54,421 nt of DNA from UBA7446 sp049596455 (GTDB taxonomy: Bacteria; Bacteroidota; Bacteroidia; Flavobacteriales; Flavobacteriaceae). Positions 8,583 through 16,508 of this stretch are shown here, piece after piece (the stretch's first letter is position 1; every line of letters starts with the position of its first letter). A model generated the notes under the pieces. The model worked only from the letters and a program-made list of their open reading frames with translations, ran no database searches and was not told where the DNA came from. Location of the stretch: assembly GCA_049596455.1 (NCBI GenBank), contig JBMYLP010000011.1, positions 1 through 54,421 on the forward strand. Direction: 5' to 3'. Position numbers and translations under genes: made by a program.

Positions 8583-9320
8583 ATGGCACAAAAGAGGAAG
8601 ACGTCTAAAAAAGTAACTTCTTACGTTTCTGATAATCAATCGGAAACAGCAAACGGAACGCATCCTAAAATAAACAAACAAAAAGCCTCAAAACTGAGGA
8701 TTTTTGCAGTACTAAGTTGGGTAGTGGCAATTGCATTTGAAGTTTTTGCCATTTTGCAGTTACAAAAAGACCCCATCAACACCACTTGGCTGATTGTTTT
8801 TATTATTGCTGATTTGGTTTTTGTAATCATCGGCTCGGTATTGTGGAAAAAAGCCAACCGCTATAACCCTGCATCCAAAAAGGAAAAATTTAAATTTTTC
8901 TTGCAAAATCAGTTGGGTGTAATCATTAGCATCATTGCCTTTTTGCCGCTTGTTATTCTAATCTTTAAGAACAAAAACTTAGACCCAAAGCAAAAGAAAA
9001 TTATTGGAGCCGTTGCTGTTGTGGCACTGCTCATTGCAAGTATTGTTGGTATTGATTTTAATCCGCCCTCAATAGAACAATATCAAGAAGAAACAGAACA
9101 GGTAAAAGCTTTAAACGGTGGTCGCGATTATGTGTATTGGACGAAATCGGGCAAAAGTTATCACTTATTTGAAGACTGCTCCTACATCAATACCGACAGA
9201 ACAGTAGAGATTTTTGAAGGCACTGTAGTGCAGGCAAAAGAGATGAAAAAAATTAGTGACTTGTGTGACAGATGCCAACGCCGTAGCGAAAGGCAAAATA
9301 TACCTCAGACAGAGAATTAA
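8583..9320 (+). CDS. Four-helix membrane protein with C-terminal putative zinc-binding (HCCC) motif
   Basis: This is a 245-aa protein; the ATG at 8583 (MAQKRKTS) is preferred over an in-frame TTG at 8547. The N-terminus is Lys-rich and cytoplasmic-looking. Four hydrophobic segments follow in two pairs (within residues ~37-95 and ~115-160). The last ~55 residues are soluble and contain SYHLFEDCSYI, then LCDRC about 35 residues later. The one His and three Cys spaced this way suggest a small zinc-binding module of the kind found at the ends of some nuclease and Ada-like proteins. This is inference from pattern; I do not recognise the family. It opens a four-gene cluster that ends with dodecin, 45 nt before DUF2853. 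Confidence 0.7.
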   Translation: MAQKRKTSKKVTSYVSDNQSETANGTHPKINKQKASKLRIFAVLSWVVAIAFEVFAILQLQKDPINTTWLIVFIIADLVFVIIGSVLWKKANRYNPASKKEKFKFFLQNQLGVIISIIAFLPLVILIFKNKNLDPKQKKIIGAVAVVALLIASIVGIDFNPPSIEQYQEETEQVKALNGGRDYVYWTKSGKSYHLFEDCSYINTDRTVEIFEGTVVQAKEMKKISDLCDRCQRRSERQNIPQTEN

Positions 9321-9365
9321 TCAATTTAAAATTAACCTTTTATATAAACCTTTAATACTATTATC

Positions 9366-9707
9366 ATGAGTAAATTAGATGAAGCCGTAGAACGGTACCA
9401 AAGCGAGTTTAGAAGTAAACTCAATATGAGTGTTGACAAAGACCTACTTATCAAAGTGGCAAAAGGACTGGGTCCTGCTATTTATAATGCCGATGCATCA
9501 AAAGTTTCTGGAACAGATCCAGAGGAATTAGCAACGGTTAAAAACAATTTTTTAATCAAAAAATTGGGGCTTAAAGATAGCCCAGCACTAGATGCCGCCA
9601 TTGAAGAAGTCATGCAACAAATGGGCAGCGATAATCGAAATAAGTACCGCGCCATGGTGTATTATTTGCTTACCGTGAAGTTTAACAAAGAGCATGTTTA
9701 TAACTAA
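9366..9707 (+). CDS. DUF2853 family protein
   Basis: This is a 113-aa soluble, helical protein with no signal peptide. The sequence (YQSEFRSKLN at the start; NRNKYRAMVYYLL near the end) matches what I know of DUF2853, a small single-domain bacterial family without an assigned biochemical function. The ATG at 9366 has an A/T-rich leader and no Shine-Dalgarno site. It lies 45 nt after the membrane-protein gene and 5 nt before the next gene, so it probably shares their transcript. Confidence 0.75.
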   Translation: MSKLDEAVERYQSEFRSKLNMSVDKDLLIKVAKGLGPAIYNADASKVSGTDPEELATVKNNFLIKKLGLKDSPALDAAIEEVMQQMGSDNRNKYRAMVYYLLTVKFNKEHVYN

Positions 9708-9712
9708 TTCTG

Positions 9713-10141
9713 ATGGATTTAAATTCCCTTTTAAGTGATAACAAAGGAGCCATAACGGAACTGCTAGGCGGTTTGAATTTGAGCTCCAAAGAAGTGGATA
9801 AAACCATTGACAGCACCAAAGCGGTTGTTGGCGATGCAATTGCCAAAGAATCCGGTGGTGGGCTAGGCACGCTGCTTAACCTTTTTTCGGATGATGACAA
9901 CTCATCTGCATCTAACTCGTTTTTGAAAGGCATCGATTCGAGTTTGGTCAAAAAGCTGATTTCCAGCGGGTTTAACAAACAAAAAGCAGGCTCTATAAAG
10001 GAACTGATTGTGCCTTTTGTCGTAAAACTTGTTGCATCAAAAATTGGTGGAAACTCCGGTATGCTCACCTCCTTGTTAGGTGGGTTAACTTCTGGAAACT
10101 CCAAAGGCTCTGGTGGGCTTTTGGGAAAACTATTTAATTAA
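9713..10141 (+). CDS. Gly/Ser-rich hypothetical protein (possibly DUF937-like)
   Basis: This 142-aa protein has no signal peptide. Its N-terminal third (MDLNSLLSDNKGAITELLGG) and its C-terminus (LTSLLGGLTSGNSKGSGGLL) are rich in Leu, Gly and Ser, with a hydrophobic helix (IVPFVVKLVASKI, ~103-115) between. Low-complexity LLGG/GLL patterns like these occur in DUF937/YidB-like proteins, but the match is by impression only. It sits 5 nt after the DUF2853 gene and 25 nt before the dodecin ATG, so it is likely co-expressed with both. Confidence 0.6.
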   Translation: MDLNSLLSDNKGAITELLGGLNLSSKEVDKTIDSTKAVVGDAIAKESGGGLGTLLNLFSDDDNSSASNSFLKGIDSSLVKKLISSGFNKQKAGSIKELIVPFVVKLVASKIGGNSGMLTSLLGGLTSGNSKGSGGLLGKLFN

Positions 10142-10166
10142 TTTTTTAACCTATAAATACACTATT

Positions 10167-10370
10167 ATGGCCATTTTAAAAGTCATTGAAATTTTGTCTA
10201 ACTCCAGCAAGAGTTGGGAAGACGCAGCGGGTAACGCTGTAAAAGAAGCGAGCAAAACCGTTAAAAATATCGTTTCGGTTAACGTGAATAATTTTAGCCT
10301 AACCGTTAAAAACGGAAAGGTTGACGAATACCGCGTAAACGTAAAAATTACGTTTGCGGTGGGGAAATAA
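10167..10370 (+). CDS. Dodecin family flavin-binding protein
   Basis: This 67-aa protein starts at ATG 10167 (an upstream in-frame extension to 10113 would overlap the previous gene and is rejected). The sequence follows the dodecin pattern throughout: KVIEILSNSSKSWEDAAGNA, then a helix, then NNFSLTVKNGK and a final strand VNVKITFAV. Dodecins form hollow dodecamers that bind flavins as storage or buffering proteins. The usual flavin-stacking Trp is present (KSWEDA). It is the last gene of the xerD-aroQ cluster and is followed at once by a strong hairpin terminator. Confidence 0.85.
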   Translation: MAILKVIEILSNSSKSWEDAAGNAVKEASKTVKNIVSVNVNNFSLTVKNGKVDEYRVNVKITFAVGK

Positions 10371-10385
10371 AAACAACGCTATCGA

Positions 10386-10419
10386 AAACAATCGGTCTGC
10401 TTTTACAGACCGATTGTTT
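10386..10419 (+). terminator. Hairpin terminator after dodecin gene
   Basis: A perfect 14-bp stem (10386-10399 with 10406-10419; arm AAACAATCGGTCTG) encloses a 6-nt loop. Only a short T tract follows, so it may be an imperfect intrinsic terminator. It separates the dodecin cluster from aroQ. Confidence 0.75.
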
Positions 10420-10470
10420 AAATATTCCGTTGGATTCCCAAGAGTTTCTTAGTTTTGAGCAAAATTTCGC

Positions 10471-10890
10471 ATGGAACTGACCATCATCAACGGACCAAAT
10501 TTAAACTTACTAGGCAAGCGCGAACCTGAAATTTATGGCGCACAAGGGTTTGAAACCTATTTAGAAACGCTTAAAGAACAGTTTCCCGATTGCACGTTTT
10601 CCTATCTTCAATCCAATATTGAGGGCGAACTGATTGATGCATTGCACAAGTATGGCTTTTCTGGCGATGGTATTATCCTAAATGCAGGTGCTTATACGCA
10701 TACTTCTGTTGGAATTGGAGATGCTATCAAAGCAATTGAAACTCCGGTGATTGAGGTGCATATTTCCAACACTTTTGCCCGCGAAGGTTTTCGGCACACC
10801 TCTTATATAACTCCTAATGCAAAGGGACTTATTTTGGGATTTGGTCTTGACGTGTACCGCTTGGCAGTTGAAAGTTTTCTTAAAAAATAA
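10471..10890 (+). CDS. aroQ: Type II 3-dehydroquinate dehydratase
   Basis: This 139-aa protein has the short type II dehydroquinase fold: NGPNLNLLGKRE at residues 7-18, catalytic Tyr22, Asn71 in NAGAYTHTS, His97 in EVHISN and Arg108 (GFRHTS). It dehydrates 3-dehydroquinate to 3-dehydroshikimate in aromatic amino acid synthesis. All expected active-site residues are present. It stands alone between the dodecin terminator and the convergent SDR gene (3 nt between the stops). From memory aroQ often lies next to xerD in flavobacteria; here four small genes separate them. Confidence 0.95.
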   Translation: MELTIINGPNLNLLGKREPEIYGAQGFETYLETLKEQFPDCTFSYLQSNIEGELIDALHKYGFSGDGIILNAGAYTHTSVGIGDAIKAIETPVIEVHISNTFAREGFRHTSYITPNAKGLILGFGLDVYRLAVESFLKK

Positions 10891-10893
10891 CGA

Positions 10894-11751
10894 TTAAATA
10901 GGTCGATGCTTATTCCCGCTCGTTAGGGTTTTATGAATAAACCAATCTACAAGCTTGTCAGGCATATAAAAGGCAAGTAGCTTAAACACGAGTTTGTTCT
11001 TCTGAACAATGTAACGCGTTTTAGGATTCTTTTTGGTTAAGCATTTAAAAATCAATTCGGATATACGTGTTACTGGTAATGCTGATTTTTCAGCATTCTC
11101 AATCATCTTATCGGCTTTTTGAAGGACATCGTTGTAGTCTGTATCGGCGTATTTTTCCATGCTATTGAGGTTTTTTTGCCAAATATCCGTTTTAATCGGT
11201 CCTGGCTCAATGGCAATAACTTTTATCCCGTACCGTCTAAGCTCTCTTCGATAAATATCTGTCATGCTTTCTAAGGCGTGTTTGGAAATAGAATAAGCGC
11301 CATTAAAAGGGGAGTTAAAGAGTCCCGCTACTGAACTGATATTAATAATTCTGCCGGGCGTAGCTTTAGCTTTTGGCGAAGCTCCAAGAAGGGGTAAAAA
11401 TAGATTGGTAATACGCCTAACGGCTTTTACATTGATATCAAGCTGACGTTCAAAATCTGCTTCTGGCATGTATTGCAACGGACCCGGAACGGCAACGCCT
11501 GCATTGTTTATGAGCCCATCTAATGAAGCACACTGCTCAAAAACCACTTTTGACGCTTTAACTACAGCATCGTGGTCTTGTACATCAAAAAGTAGCGGAG
11601 TAAAACGCTCGGGATATTCTTGGGAAAGTCTTTTAGCGTCCGCTGCTTTGCGAACACTACCAAAAACATGATAGCCTTTGTTGTGTAACAATCTCAAGGT
11701 ATCGCGTCCAATACCAGATGAAACGCCTGTTATTACAATATTTTTCCCCAT
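10894..11751 (-). CDS. Short-chain dehydrogenase/reductase (SDR) family oxidoreductase
   Basis: This 285-aa classical SDR has the cofactor loop TGVSSGIG at residues 8-15, NNAG at 82-85, catalytic Ser139/140, Tyr153 and Lys157 (YSISK). Arg34 after the second strand (GSVRKA) hints at NADP(H), as an inference. After the core (~residue 190) comes a C-terminal extension with a basic, amphipathic stretch near FKLLAFYMPDKLVDWF, as seen in retinol-dehydrogenase-like and lipid-acting SDRs. The substrate cannot be read from sequence. It is probably in its own or a shared unit with the DinB gene 33 nt upstream on the same strand. Confidence 0.85.
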   Translation of the reverse strand: MGKNIVITGVSSGIGRDTLRLLHNKGYHVFGSVRKAADAKRLSQEYPERFTPLLFDVQDHDAVVKASKVVFEQCASLDGLINNAGVAVPGPLQYMPEADFERQLDINVKAVRRITNLFLPLLGASPKAKATPGRIINISSVAGLFNSPFNGAYSISKHALESMTDIYRRELRRYGIKVIAIEPGPIKTDIWQKNLNSMEKYADTDYNDVLQKADKMIENAEKSALPVTRISELIFKCLTKKNPKTRYIVQKNKLVFKLLAFYMPDKLVDWFIHKTLTSGNKHRPI

Positions 11752-11784
11752 AGTTAACCGATTAGTTGAGTTGCAAAATAGTGA

Positions 11785-12231
11785 TTATGCATCAACAATT
11801 TGTTTTACATGATGTTCCATATGCTCAAGATAGTCATTGATAAGAAAAAGTAAGTTTGTTGTTTTTTGGTTGGGCAGTTTGGCTTTAATCTGCAATGTTT
11901 TTTCGGTTTGTTGTTTGATAACATGAATAATTTGCTTGTTTAGCCCTACCCAAAGCATGGTAAGGTCTTTTGGCTCTGCTCGCTGGTAGTCGTTCACAAG
12001 AACTAGCTCATCTTGCTGATAACTAATAACCTGATAAGGATTGGGTTTGATGTGAATTTCGGTAAATCGTCTTAAATTATATCGGGCAGAGTCTATCAAA
12101 TGTCCTAAAATTTCTTTCTTAGACCACTGTGTTGGTTTGGGTTTTGCTGCCAATTCTTGACGGTGGGTTTTGGATAAATACGCTTCTCCAATCGTTATAA
12201 GTTGGTCAAGTCGAGATATGGTGCTGTTCAT
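11785..12231 (-). CDS. DinB/YfiT-like four-helix protein
   Basis: This 148-aa helical protein has the DinB-superfamily metal triad pattern: His44 in ILGHLIDSARYN, and His137 and His141 in EHMEHHVKQI at the C-terminus. Residues PTQWSKKEILGH match the conserved WSxxExxxH block. Family members include thiol transferases (bacillithiol, mycothiol) and DNA-damage-induced proteins; the substrate here is unknown. It lies 33 nt upstream of the SDR gene on the same strand and follows the lpdA terminator. Confidence 0.8.
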   Translation of the reverse strand: MNSTISRLDQLITIGEAYLSKTHRQELAAKPKPTQWSKKEILGHLIDSARYNLRRFTEIHIKPNPYQVISYQQDELVLVNDYQRAEPKDLTMLWVGLNKQIIHVIKQQTEKTLQIKAKLPNQKTTNLLFLINDYLEHMEHHVKQIVDA

Positions 12232-12264
12232 TTTTGTAAGTTTTTGAGGTTAATTGACAGGAAA

Positions 12265-12300
12265 GGTACAAAAAATAAAAAAGCAGCCAAAAGGCTGCTT
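12265..12300 (-). terminator. Intrinsic terminator of lpdA
   Basis: Read on the minus strand, an 8-bp perfect stem (12293-12300 with 12281-12288; arm AAGCAGCC, loop of 4) is followed by a T-rich tract (complement of 12265-12280). It lies 21 nt past the lpdA stop and is a classical intrinsic terminator. Confidence 0.85.
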
Positions 12301-12321
12301 CTGAATTATATTTTTATGCTT

Positions 12322-13713
12322 TTATAAATGAATCACCTCATCGTAGGCGTCCGCTACAGCCTCCATCATGGCTTCACTCATGGTGGGGTGAGGATGAACC
12401 GCCTTAAGCACTTCGTGCCCTGTAGTTTCCAATTTGCGACCAAGTACTGCTTCGGCAATCATATCAGTAACTCCAGCACCAATCATATGGCAGCCAAGCC
12501 ATTCGCCGTATTTGGCATCAAAAATTACTTTGATAAACCCGTCGGTAGTGCCCCCTGCTTGCGCTTTTCCAGAAGCGGAAAATGGAAATTTACCTACCTT
12601 AATTTCATAGCCTTGCTCTTTGGCTTGTGCTTCGGTAAGTCCTACTGAGGCAATTTCTGGACTGCTGTACGTGCAACCCGGAATGTTGCCGTAGTCTAGT
12701 GCCTCTACGTGCTGACCAGCAATTTTTTCCACACACAAAATCCCTTCAGCAGATGCCACGTGCGCCAACGCCTGACCTGCAGTAACATCGCCAATGGCAT
12801 AGTATCCAGGAATGTTGGTTTGATAAAAATCATTGACCAAAATTTTATCTCTGTCGGTGGCAATGCCTACCTCTTCAAGACCAATGTTTTCTATGTTGGT
12901 TTTGATGCCAACGGCAGATAGCACCACATCTGCTTTGATTTCTTCTTCGCCTTTTTTGGTTTTTATGGTAGCCGTAACGCCTTTTCCAGAAGTATCAACC
13001 GAGGTTACCTCAGCATTTGTTAAAACGGTAATCCCTGCTTTTTTAAACGAGCGTTCCATTTGCTTTGAGATTTCCTCGTCCTCAACAGGCACAATGCGCG
13101 GCATATATTCTACAAGCGTAACTTCAGTGCCCATAGCGTTATAGAAATAGGCAAACTCAACACCAATAGCTCCAGAACCTACAACAATAAGTTTTTTGGG
13201 TTGTTTTTCAAGCGTCATGGCTTTGCGGTAGCCAATTACTTTTTTGCCATCTTGCGGAAGGCTTGGCAATTCTCGCGAGCGCGCACCCGTAGCCACAATA
13301 ATATGTTGTGCGGAAAGTTCTTGCTCACTGCCGTCTTCGGCTTTAACATGAACTTTCTTGCCCGGAAGCAACGAGCCGTGACCCGAAATCACGTCAATTT
13401 TATTCTTCTTCATCAAAAACTGAACGCCTTTGCTCATGGTTTCTGCCACATTACGACTGCGATTTACCACAGCATCAAAATCTTTGTCATACTCTTTTAC
13501 GGTAAGTCCATAATCTTCGGCGTGTTGTAAGTATTCAAAAACTTGTGCAGATTTTATCAATGCTTTTGTAGGAATACATCCCCAATTGAGGCAAACGCCT
13601 CCAAGGCTTTCTTTTTCAATTACGGCAGTTTTAAATCCTAACTGAGAAGCGCGAATGGCGGTAACATAACCACCCGGACCACTTCCCAAAACAATAATAT
13701 CGTATTGACTCAT
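12322..13713 (-). CDS. lpdA: Dihydrolipoyl dehydrogenase (E3)
   Basis: This 463-aa flavoprotein has an FAD-binding GSGPGGY near the start, the redox-active Cys41/Cys46 pair (GGVCLNWGCIPTK), an NAD-binding GSGAIGVEFA segment, the GDVTAG FAD motif, and the C-terminal dimer-interface HPHPTMSE containing the active-site His-Glu. It reoxidises dihydrolipoyl groups in the pyruvate and 2-oxoglutarate dehydrogenase complexes and the glycine cleavage system. The start MSQYDIIVLG at 13713 is preferred over a six-codon extension. No E1 or E2 gene is adjacent, so this appears to be a stand-alone E3. Confidence 0.95.
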   Translation of the reverse strand: MSQYDIIVLGSGPGGYVTAIRASQLGFKTAVIEKESLGGVCLNWGCIPTKALIKSAQVFEYLQHAEDYGLTVKEYDKDFDAVVNRSRNVAETMSKGVQFLMKKNKIDVISGHGSLLPGKKVHVKAEDGSEQELSAQHIIVATGARSRELPSLPQDGKKVIGYRKAMTLEKQPKKLIVVGSGAIGVEFAYFYNAMGTEVTLVEYMPRIVPVEDEEISKQMERSFKKAGITVLTNAEVTSVDTSGKGVTATIKTKKGEEEIKADVVLSAVGIKTNIENIGLEEVGIATDRDKILVNDFYQTNIPGYYAIGDVTAGQALAHVASAEGILCVEKIAGQHVEALDYGNIPGCTYSSPEIASVGLTEAQAKEQGYEIKVGKFPFSASGKAQAGGTTDGFIKVIFDAKYGEWLGCHMIGAGVTDMIAEAVLGRKLETTGHEVLKAVHPHPTMSEAMMEAVADAYDEVIHL

Positions 13714-13728
13714 ATGGAAAAGTTTGCG

Positions 13729-13736
13729 CAAAAATA
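13729..13736 (-). promoter_or_regulatory. Putative -7 element of lpdA promoter
   Basis: TATTTTTG on the minus strand fits TAnnTTTG and ends 15 nt before the lpdA ATG. No clear -33 TTTG is at the expected spacing. It overlaps the alternative upstream start of lpdA, which supports the shorter start. Confidence 0.45.
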
Positions 13737-13761
13737 CGAAACGATCACCTAATCTAATGGG

Positions 13762-14256
13762 CTATTTGGCGTTTTTATCCTTCGCATCAAAATCTAGCGC
13801 AACAGAGTTTACACAATAGCGTAAGCCAGTAGAAGTTGGGCCGTCATTAAAAACATGACCCAAATGCCCGTCGCAGCTGTTGCAAATAATTTCGGTACGA
13901 ACCATGCCGTGGGTTGTGTCTTTTTCGTAGCGAATTTTTCCCTCAATGGCATTATCAAAACTCGGCCAACCGCAATCGCTCTTAAATTTTGATGTACTCT
14001 CAAAAAGAGGTTCCTTACATGCCGTACAGGCATAGGTTCCTTTTTCAAAGTGGAGATTGTATTCTCCTGTGTGCGGATATTCTGTGCCTTTTTCGCGCAA
14101 AATGCGAAAAGCCTCTGGGCTGAGTTTGTCTTTCCAATAAGCGTTTGTCTTTTTCATATCAACGGTGGTTTTTGTGGTTTTTTCAGCAGGTTGTTGCCCA
14201 CAAGCATTCAGTGTTGTGAAGAAGCAAAATATGAGGATAAAAAATGGTGTTTTCAT
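13762..14256 (-). CDS. msrB: Peptide-methionine (R)-S-oxide reductase, lipoprotein form
   Basis: This 164-aa protein has a lipoprotein signal peptide with lipobox LNAC (Cys19), so it is probably anchored in the cell envelope. The MsrB domain spans ~38-155, with four zinc ligands (Cys77, Cys80, Cys125, Cys128), Cys95 in SDCGWPSF as a likely resolving residue, and catalytic Cys148 in RYCVNS. It reduces methionine-R-sulfoxide in oxidised proteins. The start overlaps the stop of the upstream hydrolase gene by 4 nt, so the two are coupled; why a hydrolase precedes it is unclear. Confidence 0.93.
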   Translation of the reverse strand: MKTPFFILIFCFFTTLNACGQQPAEKTTKTTVDMKKTNAYWKDKLSPEAFRILREKGTEYPHTGEYNLHFEKGTYACTACKEPLFESTSKFKSDCGWPSFDNAIEGKIRYEKDTTHGMVRTEIICNSCDGHLGHVFNDGPTSTGLRYCVNSVALDFDAKDKNAK

Positions 14257-15116
14257 GATGTTTGAATAAAAGATTTGATGTGTTGCATGACATTTTCGTC
14301 GCGAAGAATTCTACGATGTCCCAACCCTTTGGTTTTAATCAAAGTAGCATTTGGGTGATGCGCAGCAATGTTATCGGCGGAACGTACACTTACATCATAA
14401 TCTTCTTCGTCATGAAGGATAAGTGTGGGGATTTGGAGATTTTGTACAGCCCTAAATGGCGAAAAATCATCAATTTTTAACTTGAATTTTTGTTCAAAAT
14501 AGGTAATCATGTGCGCTGAGGTTTTTTTATTTAGTCCAACCGACAGCATGTAATTATCAAAAATCGTGCGCATATTATCTGCAGCACCAAGTGTTATGAT
14601 TTTTTTTGTTTGCCGAGGTGTTTTACAATAGTTGAAAATGGCCATTCCCCCAAACGAATGTCCAATGAGATAGTCAAAACCATGATTTTGTTTATCCAAA
14701 TGTGAAATCGTGGCTATCATTTGTAAGATGTTGGTTGTTTTTCCAGATGATTTTCCATGCGCAGGTGCATCATATGAAACGATATGATACCCTTCTCTGT
14801 GTAAGATTTCTGCTATGCGATAAAGTTGTGTTCCTCTGCCACTCCAGCCATGTGCCAGAAGCACTTTTTTACCTGAGTTTTTCCATGTGAAGGTTAAAAT
14901 TTCTCTATCAATTGCGGGAATATGTACTCTTTTTTTTGTGCACTTTATAAGGGCTTTTTTCTCTTTTTCGGGGATTATAAATTTAAGTGGTTTAGAAAAA
15001 ATATATGCCGCAGTACGCATCGCCAAGTAGGGCGATAATCGTTCTAAGTTCTTGAGCATGAGGCGCAACCAAACAGGAACACTAAAACCCTGTTGGTGTT
15101 TTTTTTTCTTGTTCAT
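14253..15116 (-). CDS. Alpha/beta hydrolase
   Basis: This 287-aa protein has the alpha/beta hydrolase fold: an oxyanion-hole region LLAHGWSGRG (~86-95), nucleophile Ser154 in GHSFGG, an acid candidate Asp239 in LHDEEDYDV, and His267 in GLGHRRI. No signal peptide is seen; the N-terminus is very basic (MNKKKKHQ) with an amphipathic stretch, which may give peripheral membrane contact. The substrate is unknown. It is the first gene of a two-gene unit with msrB (4-nt overlap). Confidence 0.85.
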   Translation of the reverse strand: MNKKKKHQQGFSVPVWLRLMLKNLERLSPYLAMRTAAYIFSKPLKFIIPEKEKKALIKCTKKRVHIPAIDREILTFTWKNSGKKVLLAHGWSGRGTQLYRIAEILHREGYHIVSYDAPAHGKSSGKTTNILQMIATISHLDKQNHGFDYLIGHSFGGMAIFNYCKTPRQTKKIITLGAADNMRTIFDNYMLSVGLNKKTSAHMITYFEQKFKLKIDDFSPFRAVQNLQIPTLILHDEEDYDVSVRSADNIAAHHPNATLIKTKGLGHRRILRDENVMQHIKSFIQTS

Positions 15117-15121
15117 TAAAA

Positions 15122-15129
15122 CAAAGATA
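15122..15129 (-). promoter_or_regulatory. Putative -7 element for hydrolase-msrB unit
   Basis: TATCTTTG on the minus strand fits TAnnTTTG but ends only 5 nt before the ATG at 15116. If used, transcription would start at or next to the ATG and give a leaderless or near-leaderless mRNA. Confidence 0.4.
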
Positions 15130-15160
15130 ACGTTCTCGTGTTTATGTTTTAAAAACTATT

Positions 15161-15180
15161 TTGTTTATTTGAATAAACAA
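15161..15180. promoter_or_regulatory. Perfect palindrome upstream of the UMF1 transporter (candidate operator)
   Basis: Two 9-nt arms, TTGTTTATT (15161-15169) and AATAAACAA (15172-15180), are exact inverted copies around a TG centre. The site ends 5 nt before the transporter ATG at 15186 and lies in the 69-nt space between divergent genes. It could be an operator for a dimeric repressor, or form a 7-bp hairpin that hides the translation start. Both are inferences. Confidence 0.5.
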
Positions 15181-15185
15181 TCAAC

Positions 15186-16502
15186 ATGCCATCACACAAA
15201 AAGGGCGATAAAAAATTGTTACGTGCTTGGGTTTCTTATGACTGGGCAAATTCAGTTTATTTTCTTGTTATAACATCAACCATTTTTCCGCTTTACTACG
15301 GCTACATTTGTGGTGACCAAACCTATTTGGATGTTTTTGGCATGCAAATCAAAAACACAGCTCTAATAAGTTACGTTACGGCTTTGGCATTTGTTGTGAT
15401 TGCCTTGTGGTCTCCCATTCTTTCTGGAATAGCCGATTATATGGGCAACAAAAAACGCTTTATGCAATTTTATTGTTATCTGGGCGCTGCCTCTTGTATG
15501 GGGCTGTATTGGTTTGACATTCAAAACTTGTATTGGGGATTGTTATTCTATTTTTTGGCTTTGGTTGGCGCTTGGTCTAGCTTGGTGTTTTACAACTCAT
15601 ATTTGCCAGATATTGCATTTCCCGAACAACAAAATCGCATTAGTGCTCGTGGTTTTGCTCTTGGCTATATTGGCAGTGTATTGTTACTTCTTGTAAATCT
15701 GTTTATGGTGCTAAAACCAGAGGCATTTGGCATTGCTGGTGAAGGAGGTGAAGCTTCACTTAAAGCTATGCGTTATTCGTTTATTTCGGTTGGCGTTTGG
15801 TGGTTTTCGTTTAGCCATATTGCCTTTTATCATTTGCCCCGTGGTAATAAAGACAAAGTATATACTAAAGATATTTTCTTTAATGGCTATCGCGAGCTCA
15901 AATTGGTTTGGGAAAGCTTAAAAAATCTTAATTTTTTAAAACGCTATCTAGGCGCATTTTTTGTTTTTAGCATGGCGTTGCAAACGGTTATGTTAGTTGC
16001 CGCTTATTTTGGTGAGCAAGAAATTTCTTGGTCTGCTGAAGAAAAAACCACAGGTCTGATTGTTAGTATTTTGGTAATTCAGATTATTGCCATTTTTGGA
16101 GCGTTATTGTCGTCAAAATTGGCTAACCGTTGGGGTAACATTAAAACCCTGATTCTGCTCAACGCCATTTGGATGAGCCTATGCGTAAGTGCCTATTTTA
16201 TTTATGAACCTGTTGAGTTTTACATCGTAGCGGGTTTTGTAGGGCTATGCATGGGTGGTATTCAATCGGTGGCGCGTTCTACATACTCCCAACTTATTCC
16301 CAAAACAATTGACACCACTTCATATTTCAGTTTTTATGATGTTGCCGAAAAAGTGGGAATCGTTATCGGTATGCTAATGTACGCCACCGTGGATCAGATT
16401 ACCGGTAGCATGCGTAATGCCATTTTGTTTTTTGTGCTATTTTTCTTGACCGGAGCTGTAATGCTCATTCGATTAGAGCGCACCAACAAACAGGCATTGT
16501 AA
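15186..16502 (+). CDS. MFS transporter, UMF1 (Atg22-like) family
   Basis: This 438-aa protein has about 12 membrane helices. The N-terminal WVSYDWANSVYF motif and the long loop after helix 6 match the UMF1/Atg22-like branch of the major facilitator superfamily. Conserved pieces include GNKKRFMQF after the first helix pair and GGIQSVARSTYSQLIP in the C-terminal half. Yeast Atg22 exports amino acids from the vacuole; bacterial members have no settled substrate. The ATG at 15186 is 5 nt after a perfect palindrome, suggesting specific regulation. The gene converges on the DUF2807 gene with 6 nt between stops. Confidence 0.88.
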   Translation: MPSHKKGDKKLLRAWVSYDWANSVYFLVITSTIFPLYYGYICGDQTYLDVFGMQIKNTALISYVTALAFVVIALWSPILSGIADYMGNKKRFMQFYCYLGAASCMGLYWFDIQNLYWGLLFYFLALVGAWSSLVFYNSYLPDIAFPEQQNRISARGFALGYIGSVLLLLVNLFMVLKPEAFGIAGEGGEASLKAMRYSFISVGVWWFSFSHIAFYHLPRGNKDKVYTKDIFFNGYRELKLVWESLKNLNFLKRYLGAFFVFSMALQTVMLVAAYFGEQEISWSAEEKTTGLIVSILVIQIIAIFGALLSSKLANRWGNIKTLILLNAIWMSLCVSAYFIYEPVEFYIVAGFVGLCMGGIQSVARSTYSQLIPKTIDTTSYFSFYDVAEKVGIVIGMLMYATVDQITGSMRNAILFFVLFFLTGAVMLIRLERTNKQAL

Positions 16503-16508
16503 CACCAT

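Noticed and set aside
9682..10104. 140-codon antisense frame over the Gly/Ser-rich gene
   Set aside because: Low-complexity on one strand gives open frames on the other; the plus-strand order with short gaps is more convincing.
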